This document shows, one piece after another, positions 32,331-39,754 of a stretch of DNA of 64,000 nt. Both the position numbers and the translations under genes were made by a program. The notes under the pieces are model-generated. The model had not been told where the DNA came from. It did no database searches and worked only from the letters and a program-made list of their open reading frames with translations. Origin of the DNA: Noviluteimonas sp052115395 (lineage in GTDB: Bacteria > Pseudomonadota > Gammaproteobacteria > Xanthomonadales > Xanthomonadaceae). How positions within the stretch are numbered: position 1 is the first letter of the stretch; each line of letters opens with the position of its first letter. The stretch lies in NCBI GenBank assembly GCA_052115395.1, contig JBFRGO010000001.1; one strand, 5' to 3'.

Positions 32331-35311
32331 AAGCGCTCGCGGCGCTTTGCGTCGCGTGCAGCGCCGGGCCCGCGCTCGCTGCGTTGCCGACGCGCGCCGA
32401 TTGCGATGATCCCGCGCCGTCGACGGTGCTCGCCACGCGCGTGCACCCGCTGGCCGACGAAACACTTTCGCCTGTCGAGCTGGACGCGAAATACGGCGAT
32501 GCGGCCGAATCGCTCGCGTTGGGTGCTTCGTGGAAGGGCGTCGTGCTGTGGGCCCCGACCGCGAGAAGCGTGGCCGTGTGCGTGTACGACGGCCCGCGTT
32601 CGACATCGACGGCCCTGCATGCGATGCAACGCGACGAACGCACCGGCGGCTGGCGCGCCGATGTGCCCCTGCGCGAAGGCACGTATTACCTGTACCTGGT
32701 CGACGTCGTGGTCGGTAACAACCTGGTCCGCCAACGCGTCACCGACCCCTACGCCGTTGCGCTCGCGGCGAACGGCACGCGGAGCCTGTACGTCGACCTG
32801 GATTCGGCGGCCACCAAACCGGAAGGCTGGGACCCGAAAGCGACGCCCAAACGCATCGCGTCTCAAACCGACCTGGTGATCTACGAACTCCACGTCCGCG
32901 ATTTCTCGCGCGACGACGCCACCGTTCCCGTCGCGCATCGCGGCAAGTACCTCGCATTCACCGATACGCAATCGGCCGGCATGCGCCACCTGCGCGCACT
33001 CGCCGACGCGGGCGTGACCGACATTCACTTGCTCCCGGTGTTCGACTTCGCGACCGTTCCCGAGCGCGATTGCGATCCCAATGGCGACGCCGCGCACGAT
33101 TGCTTCAACTGGGGCTACGACCCGGTCCACTTCAACGCACCCGAAGGCAGTTACGCGAGCGATGCGGACGGCATCGCGCGCATCGTCGAATTCCGCCGCA
33201 TGGTGCAGGCGCTGCACGCCGCCAACCTGCGCGTGGGCATGGACGTGGTCTACAACCACACGATGGCCGCCGGCCAGGCGCCGTGGTCGGTGCTCGATCG
33301 CATCGTGCCCGGCTATTACCACCGCTACAACGACGACGGCACGCTCGCGACCTCGACCTGTTGCGCGAACACCGCCACCGAACATCGCATGATGGCCAAG
33401 CTCATGCGCGACTCGGTCGTGCTGTGGGCCACGCAATACGGCATCGATTCCTTCCGCTTCGACCTGATGGGCCACCAACCCCGCGCGGCGATGGAAGACT
33501 TGCAGCGTGCGTTGAAAACCGCGACCGGCCACGATGTCCCGCTGATCGGCGAAGGCTGGAACTTCGGCGAAGTCGCCGACGGCAAGCGGTTCGTGCAGGC
33601 CTCGCAACTTTCGCTCGGTGGCTCGGGCATCGCGACCTTCAGCGACCGCGCACGCGACGCCGTGCGCGGCGGCGGCCCCGGCGACAAGATGCCTGCACTG
33701 GTCGAATCGAAGGGCTGGATCAATGGTGGCGCCAACCCCACGAACGTCGACATGGTGCGCGTGGGCCTGGCGGGCACGCTGCGCGACTACCTGCTCGACG
33801 GACGACCGCTGTCGAACATCGACTATCACGGCCAACCCGCGGGCTACGCAACGCAACCCGGCGAAGTCGTCAACTACGTCGAGAACCACGACAACCAGAC
33901 GCTGTACGACATCGACCAATTGAAGTTGCCGAAGGACACGCCGCCAGACGAACGCGCGCGCGTGCAACTGCTCGGCACCGCGACCACGGCCTTCAGCCAG
34001 GGCATCGCCTACTTCCACGCAGGCATCGACGTGCTGCGCTCGAAGAAACTCGATGGAAACAGCTTCGACTCCGGCGACGCGGCGAACCACCTCGACTGGT
34101 CTTATCGCGACAACGGCCAGGGCGCACGCCCGCAGGACATCGCCTTCATGCGCGATGCCTTCCGCGATTTGCTGCGCATCCGCGCGAGCTCGACCCTCTT
34201 CCGCCTGCCCACCCGCGACGCGGTCATCGCAAGACTCACGTTCCCGCAAACGAACACGCCCGACCTCATCGCCGCCCGCATCGACGGCAAGGGCCTGGAA
34301 GGCGCGCGTTTCCCCGCCGTGCAGTACTTCCTCAACGCCGCCACGCAAGCGCGCACCGTCATCCTGCCCGCCTCACGCGGCGAACCCTGGATCCTGCACC
34401 CCGTCCACCTCTCGCCGACCGCCGGCGACCAACGCGCCCGCGACGCCCGCTTCGACAAAGCAACGGGCCAATTCACGATCCCCCCGCGCACCGCCGTGGT
34501 GTTCGTGCAGCCCGAGAGCAAGGTGCTCCCCGACCTGCTGACCATCCACCTCCCCGCACACCTGCCGGAAGACGAAGACATCACCGTCGACATCCAACGC
34601 CCCGCCGACTACGACACGAACAAGCACTACCCCGTCCTCTACCTCGACGACGGCCAGGACCTGCCCGACGTCCACGTCCGCGACACGATGGAAAAACTGC
34701 GCAACGACGTCGCCCCCTTCATCCTCGTCGCCATCCACATGCCGCGAGACCGCATGGCCGGCTACGGCCTCGCCGACCGCGCCAAGGCACAAAGCGTCAT
34801 CGCACCCACGAAATACGGCCCCGTCGGCGCGAACGCACAGGCCTATTCCGAATGGGTCGTCCGCACACTGATCCCCTACGTCGACACCCACTGGAACACC
34901 CAGCCCAACGCAAACGGCCGCACCATCCTCGGCTGGTCCCTCGGCGGCATCAACGCCTTCTCCCTCGGCTGGAACTACCCCGAAGTCTTCGGCCAGATCG
35001 GCGCCTTCTCCCCCTCGTTCTGGCTGTCGAACGACAACAAGGCAGGCATCGCACAAAACCTCCTCGCCACTTCCCCGCCCAAGCACGGCCTGCGCGCGTA
35101 CTTCGCGGCAGGAACCAAGGAAGAAGACAGCGACCGCGACAAGAACGGCGTCATCGACGTGATCGACGACGCGAAAGACGTGGCCATGCTACTGCGCAAA
35201 CGCGGCAACAACGACGTCAAAGTCGTAGAACTGGAGGGCGGCATTCACCGCCAATCCTCGTGGGCAGAAATGCTGGCCCAGTTCCTGCAGTGGGCATTCC
35301 CCCGAAAATGA
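32327..35311 (+). CDS. exported pullulanase-type GH13 fused to an esterase domain
   Basis: This protein of about 994 residues joins two enzymes. After a signal peptide (residues 1-18) come a CBM48-like beta domain (about 60-160) and a GH13_14-type debranching domain (about 180-730). That domain shows YNWGYDP-like NWGYDP, DVVYNH, FRFDLMG with Asp379, IGEGW with Glu409 and ENHD with Asp522. Residues about 735-994 form an alpha/beta-hydrolase of the esterase D family with GWSLGG (Ser871) and a late His (GGIHRQSSW). It would debranch alpha-1,6 linkages in the periplasm or outside. The start is probably CTG 32327, which overlaps the preceding TGA and gives a proper signal peptide. ATG 32210 would add 39 Arg-rich residues and a 121-base overlap; TTG 32384 would remove the signal. 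Confidence 0.85.
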   Translation: MKALAALCVACSAGPALAALPTRADCDDPAPSTVLATRVHPLADETLSPVELDAKYGDAAESLALGASWKGVVLWAPTARSVAVCVYDGPRSTSTALHAMQRDERTGGWRADVPLREGTYYLYLVDVVVGNNLVRQRVTDPYAVALAANGTRSLYVDLDSAATKPEGWDPKATPKRIASQTDLVIYELHVRDFSRDDATVPVAHRGKYLAFTDTQSAGMRHLRALADAGVTDIHLLPVFDFATVPERDCDPNGDAAHDCFNWGYDPVHFNAPEGSYASDADGIARIVEFRRMVQALHAANLRVGMDVVYNHTMAAGQAPWSVLDRIVPGYYHRYNDDGTLATSTCCANTATEHRMMAKLMRDSVVLWATQYGIDSFRFDLMGHQPRAAMEDLQRALKTATGHDVPLIGEGWNFGEVADGKRFVQASQLSLGGSGIATFSDRARDAVRGGGPGDKMPALVESKGWINGGANPTNVDMVRVGLAGTLRDYLLDGRPLSNIDYHGQPAGYATQPGEVVNYVENHDNQTLYDIDQLKLPKDTPPDERARVQLLGTATTAFSQGIAYFHAGIDVLRSKKLDGNSFDSGDAANHLDWSYRDNGQGARPQDIAFMRDAFRDLLRIRASSTLFRLPTRDAVIARLTFPQTNTPDLIAARIDGKGLEGARFPAVQYFLNAATQARTVILPASRGEPWILHPVHLSPTAGDQRARDARFDKATGQFTIPPRTAVVFVQPESKVLPDLLTIHLPAHLPEDEDITVDIQRPADYDTNKHYPVLYLDDGQDLPDVHVRDTMEKLRNDVAPFILVAIHMPRDRMAGYGLADRAKAQSVIAPTKYGPVGANAQAYSEWVVRTLIPYVDTHWNTQPNANGRTILGWSLGGINAFSLGWNYPEVFGQIGAFSPSFWLSNDNKAGIAQNLLATSPPKHGLRAYFAAGTKEEDSDRDKNGVIDVIDDAKDVAMLLRKRGNNDVKVVELEGGIHRQSSWAEMLAQFLQWAFPRK

Positions 35312-35486
35312 TCGGCGACCTGCAAAGCTAGCTTTGCAGCCCCCAATGACCGCTCGGGCGAAAAGCTCCTGATCGAAGCGACCCGCAAGGTGATGCCCCA
35401 GCGTGGGGAGTTTCAAACTTTTTTCCCAAAAAAGTTTGGAACTCCCCACGTTCGGGCGACGCGCAAGCCCGGTTTCGAGCGCGCTC
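35297..35486 (+). repeat. structured 3'-end repeat, copy C
   Basis: This third copy of the repeat begins within the last codons of the pullulanase-esterase gene and contains its TGA stop. The long hairpin (35402-35450) has two 23-base arms around CCC that pair fully except for one G-U wobble. It differs from copies A and B by two compensated pairs. The first stem (CTGCAAAGC / GCTTTGCAG) is kept. It lies between convergent genes, sense to the pullulanase gene. Confidence 0.85.
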
Positions 35487-35496
35487 TACTACGCAC

Positions 35497-36912
35497 TCAC
35501 CCCGTCATCTGCTCCAACTCCATCCCCTTGGTCTCACGAACCGCGCGATACACAAAGATGTAAGACACCACCGCAAACGCCGCATACAACCCGTAGGCAA
35601 ACGCCAACCCAACCTCAGCCAGCCCCGGAAACGTAGCCGTAATCACAAAGTTGGCGATCCACTGCGCCGAAGCCGCGACCGCCAACGCAATCGCCCGAAT
35701 CCGATTGGGGAACATCTCCCCCAACAACACCCACACCATCGGCCCCCAACTCAACCCGAAACACACCACGTACAAATTCGCCGACACCAACGCCACCATG
35801 TTCCAGGGCGCCGGCAACGACAGCCCATCGGCCGTCGCAACCGCATTCGCGAAACACAGCGCCATCGCGCCCAACGTCACCGCCATCCCCGCCGATCCGA
35901 CCAACAACAAGGGCTTGCGCCCCACCTTGTCGACCAACGCGATCGCCACCAGGGTCACCAACACATTGACCACCGACGTCGCCACCGTGATCTCGAACGA
36001 ATCGGCCTCGCTGAACCCGACCGAATGCCACAGCGTCGCGCTGTAATAGAAAATCACGTTGATGCCGACGAACTGCTGGAACACCGACAACAGGATCCCC
36101 ACCCACACGATCGGCAACAGCCCCATGCGCGGCCCGCGCAGATCGGACAGGCGCGGCACGACCTCCGAACGCAGGCTGTCGCGGATATCGGCGACCTTCG
36201 CCTCCAGCGCCGTTTCGCTCTTCATGTCGAGCACATCGCGCAACACGCGCTTGGCCTGCTCCAGCCGGCCCTTGGCGACGAGATGGCGCGGCGATTCGGG
36301 CACGCCGAACACGAGCACGCCGTAGATCAGCGCCGGCACGATCGCCGCCAGGAACATCCACCGCCACGCGCCCAGCCCGAACCACAAGGGCTGCGCCGCA
36401 CCGCCCGCACTGTTCGCCAGCCAGGCATCGGTGAGCAGCGAAGCGAAGATGCCGAGCACGATGGCGAGCTGCTGCATCGAACCCAGGCGTCCGCGCACGT
36501 GCGCCGGCGAGACCTCGGCGATGTAGGTCGGCGCGATCACCGACGCGACGCCAACGCCGATACCGCCCACGATGCGCCACAGGATCAGGTCCCACACGCC
36601 GAACGCGAGCCCCGCCCCCAGCGCGCTGACGGCAAGGAAGGCCGCCGCCACGCGCATGGTGTGCACGCGCCCGAAGCGATCGGCCAGCGGCCCTGCGTAC
36701 CACGCGCCCAGCGCGGAACCGAGCAGGGCGCAGGACACCGCGAATCCCGTCGCCGTCGCGCTCAATCCGAATTCACCGCGGATCGCGTCGACCGCCCCGT
36801 TGATCACCGCGGTGTCGTAGCCGAACAAGAAGCCGCCCAATGCGGCGCAGGCGGAGATCAACAACACGCGGATGGTGGCGTGCTGTTCGATCGCGGGTGC
36901 GGCTGTATTCAT
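35497..36912 (-). CDS. sugar porter family MFS transporter
   Basis: This 471-residue permease has twelve predicted spans and the sugar-porter signatures ADRFGR in the second loop, VPESPRHLVAKGR after TM6, QQFVGINVIFYY in TM7 and VDKVGRKPLL. It resembles XylE/GalP-type hexose-proton symporters, so glucose is the likely substrate. The start follows GGGGGAAAG. It lies 30 bases after the amylase gene at 36943-39585 and is probably in its operon, where it would import the glucose released outside the inner membrane. Confidence 0.92.
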   Translation of the reverse strand: MNTAAPAIEQHATIRVLLISACAALGGFLFGYDTAVINGAVDAIRGEFGLSATATGFAVSCALLGSALGAWYAGPLADRFGRVHTMRVAAAFLAVSALGAGLAFGVWDLILWRIVGGIGVGVASVIAPTYIAEVSPAHVRGRLGSMQQLAIVLGIFASLLTDAWLANSAGGAAQPLWFGLGAWRWMFLAAIVPALIYGVLVFGVPESPRHLVAKGRLEQAKRVLRDVLDMKSETALEAKVADIRDSLRSEVVPRLSDLRGPRMGLLPIVWVGILLSVFQQFVGINVIFYYSATLWHSVGFSEADSFEITVATSVVNVLVTLVAIALVDKVGRKPLLLVGSAGMAVTLGAMALCFANAVATADGLSLPAPWNMVALVSANLYVVCFGLSWGPMVWVLLGEMFPNRIRAIALAVAASAQWIANFVITATFPGLAEVGLAFAYGLYAAFAVVSYIFVYRAVRETKGMELEQMTG

Positions 36913-36942
36913 TCGATCTTTCCCCCAGGGTGTGCGGTGTGC

Positions 36943-39585
36943 TTACGGAATCTTGAGCGGGCCGACGGCGTCGAGCACGCGCGGATCGCGCGTCGCGTCG
37001 CCACCGCCGAAGGCATGCGGACCGGCCTGCGGCGCGAGCGCGCGCCAGCCGCCGTCGTAGTCCCAGGTCGTCACGTACACGCGCGCGTTTTCCAGGTCGT
37101 TCGCGCGCAACAGCGTCGTGGGCGGCAGGGTGAAGGTGATCGTGCGCGCCTTCGCATCCACGCGCATGCGCGCGGCCGGCGTGATCGGCATGCCTTCGAT
37201 GGTCGGCGACGCGCCGCTGGCGGAGAACACGGCGTTCGTCCACCCGTTCGCGCGCAGGTGGACGTCCCACTCCATCCCGTCGGGAAGCACGGCGTTCTGC
37301 AGCGGCATCGCGGTGGCGCCGCCGCGTGTTTTCGGCAGGTCGATGAAGATCGAGAACGCCACGTGGTCGAACCCGTTGGGCGGATTCCACGCCGTCGATA
37401 GCGCGCGCATGCGCAGCACGATCTGCATCGCGCCGCCCGAGGTGGAAATCGCGACATGTTCGATGTCGCCCGGATGGTCCGCATAACCGGCATCGGTGGG
37501 ATAGGTGTAGCGCCCAGCCGGGCCGGTGTCGTCGCCCTGCGGATCGTCGAGGAACACCCCCAGCTTCCAGGGGCGCGCGACCTTGAAGGTTCGGCGTTCG
37601 CTCGCGTTCTTCGTCGCGCTCTCGTAGACGACCACGGCGTGTTCGACTTCGGGGTCGATCATGCGCGTGGTATCGATCAGCGCTTCCCAGTGGCCGTCCT
37701 TCGGCGTGACGACGCGGCCGTGGACCGCATCGTCGTCGATCACGATCCGCACCGGCTCCGAACCGATCGACGTGCCGCGCACGGTGAAGTCGTCGGTGAA
37801 CAGGTCCTGCGGCAAGGGATCGATCGTCGGCGGGCGCATGCCGATCGACGGCGGCGCCCATGCGCCGAGCGCCTTCCACACCACGCCCGAGCGCGGCGGC
37901 AACAGCGCGGTCGCGCGGCCGTGCGCGTCGACGGCGATCGACGGGATCTCCGCATCGACGGCGAATACCGTGGAGAGCGCCGAGTCCGGCGCCGCGCCGG
38001 TGTCGAGGTTGTCGAGCAACACGCTGTGGCTGGCGGTATTGATCGCCACGATCGCGATGGCGCCGTCCGGCCCCTGCACGCGCCACGCGATGGGGCCCGG
38101 GCCCACGCGGTTTTCGCGCAACACCGTCGGCGTGCCGCGCGAAAAGAGCGTGTCGCCGCGACGCAGTGCGATCACGCGCTGCAGGTACTGGTACAGCGGC
38201 GAGGACACATCGAAGTTGTCGTGGCCACCCGAACCGTATCCGCCCGCGAACATCGATCCGCGCATTTCCGTGAAGCCCTGCTCGGTGCCCTGCCAGATCA
38301 CGGGAATGCCGGGCAGCGTCATCAACATCAACAGCGCCTGCTTCAACGCCGTCTCGTCGCCTTGGGCGAGGAAGCGGTCCACGTCATGGTTGTCGAGGAA
38401 GGTCGGCATGCGCCACGGATCGGCGAACACCTGCATGCGGCGGCGGATGCGATCGCCCAGTTGCGCCGTCGGCGCGCCGCGCGCGAAGACATCCAGCGCC
38501 GTGCCGTAGAGCGGGAAGTCGATCATGCCCGGCAACGCGCGCGTCCCGTCGGGCATGCGCATATAGGCATCGATGCGCCGCGATTGCGTGTCGTCGAAAG
38601 GCTTGTCGAGCGCGAAACCTTCGCCGAAGACATGGAACTCCTTGCGCCCGGTCGCGTTCGCGACCTGCGCGATGCCCGGCGCCTGCGGATCGTCGGCGTG
38701 CAGGAAATCGACGAAGAACGCCGGCGGCACGTAGAACGCGGTGTCGACGCGGAACCCGTCGACGCCCACGTCGCGGATCCAGTTCCCGTAGGTGGCACGC
38801 AAGGCGCGGCGCACTTCGGGCGATTCGGTATCGATGTCGTCCAGGCCCGCCAATTGCCAGGTCAGGCGTTGCGTGTCGCTGCCGAAATCGCGGATGTCGG
38901 GCGTCCAGTGATAGATCGCCTGCGCGCGTTGCGCCGGATCGCGCGGATCGTTGCGGTCGAACGGCGTCTGCGTCGGCGCGCCCTGCCCCTGCGTGTCGCG
39001 CACGAAGGACAGGCCACGCGCGGGATCGGCCGGATCGGGCACCTCTTCGTAGCGGAAGAAATCCGCGGTGTGGTTCACCACGATGTCCTGCACCAGCACC
39101 ATCTGCTCGCCGTGCAGCGCGCGCGCGAGGGCTTGGTAATCGGCGAGCGTGCCGAAGTGCGCGTCGACCTTCGAGAAATCCGTCGCCCAATACCCGTGGT
39201 AACCGCCGTAGTGCGCGCGCGGGCTCCACCACTGGTTGGCCACCGGGGGCGTGATCCACACGCCGGTCGCGCCGAGCGCCTTGATATAGGGAATGTGTTC
39301 GGTCACGCCGCGCAGGTCGCCACCGCTCCACTTGGCGCCGTCCCCGGGATCGAACTCGCCGGCGTGCTGGTCGTCGTTGCTGCGATCGCCATCGGCGAAG
39401 CGATCGATCATCAACAGATACAGGACCTGGTCGCGCCAGTCGGGCGAGGGAATGTGCTGCGGACCCTGTTGCGGCGCCGCCGCCCAGGCCGTCCCCGCGC
39501 TCGCGAGCACGCACGCCAGCCATGCCCCGAGCCGGGCCGGGGCCCGTAACTGCGCGGTGCGAGGCGAGCGTGGAGCTGAATGCAT
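36943..39585 (-). CDS. exported alpha-amylase (GH13) with glucodextranase-type C-terminal domain
   Basis: This is an 880-residue secreted or periplasmic enzyme. The signal peptide covers about residues 1-36. The GH13 barrel (about 45-520) shows DIVVNH, FRVDTAF with nucleophile Asp281, FGEGF with Glu322 and LDNHD with Asp401. After a beta C-domain and a linker, residues about 680-880 match the C-terminal glucodextranase binding domain (LGVFLDDPQGDDTGPAGRYT, then FDHVAFSIFIDLP). That domain may bind glucan or the cell surface. It probably depolymerises starch-like glucans for the adjacent TonB receptor, from which it is divergently transcribed. A LacI-type palindrome lies 86 bases upstream. The open frame continues upstream, but only MHSAPRS gives a signal peptide. 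Confidence 0.88.
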   Translation of the reverse strand: MHSAPRSPRTAQLRAPARLGAWLACVLASAGTAWAAAPQQGPQHIPSPDWRDQVLYLLMIDRFADGDRSNDDQHAGEFDPGDGAKWSGGDLRGVTEHIPYIKALGATGVWITPPVANQWWSPRAHYGGYHGYWATDFSKVDAHFGTLADYQALARALHGEQMVLVQDIVVNHTADFFRYEEVPDPADPARGLSFVRDTQGQGAPTQTPFDRNDPRDPAQRAQAIYHWTPDIRDFGSDTQRLTWQLAGLDDIDTESPEVRRALRATYGNWIRDVGVDGFRVDTAFYVPPAFFVDFLHADDPQAPGIAQVANATGRKEFHVFGEGFALDKPFDDTQSRRIDAYMRMPDGTRALPGMIDFPLYGTALDVFARGAPTAQLGDRIRRRMQVFADPWRMPTFLDNHDVDRFLAQGDETALKQALLMLMTLPGIPVIWQGTEQGFTEMRGSMFAGGYGSGGHDNFDVSSPLYQYLQRVIALRRGDTLFSRGTPTVLRENRVGPGPIAWRVQGPDGAIAIVAINTASHSVLLDNLDTGAAPDSALSTVFAVDAEIPSIAVDAHGRATALLPPRSGVVWKALGAWAPPSIGMRPPTIDPLPQDLFTDDFTVRGTSIGSEPVRIVIDDDAVHGRVVTPKDGHWEALIDTTRMIDPEVEHAVVVYESATKNASERRTFKVARPWKLGVFLDDPQGDDTGPAGRYTYPTDAGYADHPGDIEHVAISTSGGAMQIVLRMRALSTAWNPPNGFDHVAFSIFIDLPKTRGGATAMPLQNAVLPDGMEWDVHLRANGWTNAVFSASGASPTIEGMPITPAARMRVDAKARTITFTLPPTTLLRANDLENARVYVTTWDYDGGWRALAPQAGPHAFGGGDATRDPRVLDAVGPLKIP

Positions 39586-39670
39586 GGGGCGAGGTCGGGC
39601 GAGGAAGGCGTGGTCCGGACTATTCCACGCATCGCGACACCGGCGCGGATGGCCCGACAAGCGGCCGTAA

Positions 39671-39684
39671 TGAATACGTATGCA
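39671..39684. promoter_or_regulatory. putative LacI-family operator, site 2
   Basis: TGAATACGTATGCA is a near-perfect palindrome with central CG. It lies in the divergent region between the amylase (86 bases) and the TonB-dependent receptor (71 bases). Its reverse complement, TGCATACGTATTCA, differs from site 1 at one position. Confidence 0.65.
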
Positions 39685-39754
39685 GAAAACGTCGGCGGCC
39701 CCGGCCCTGCGCCTACCATCCGTCACGGGGAAAACATCTTTCGGAGGGGACCAA

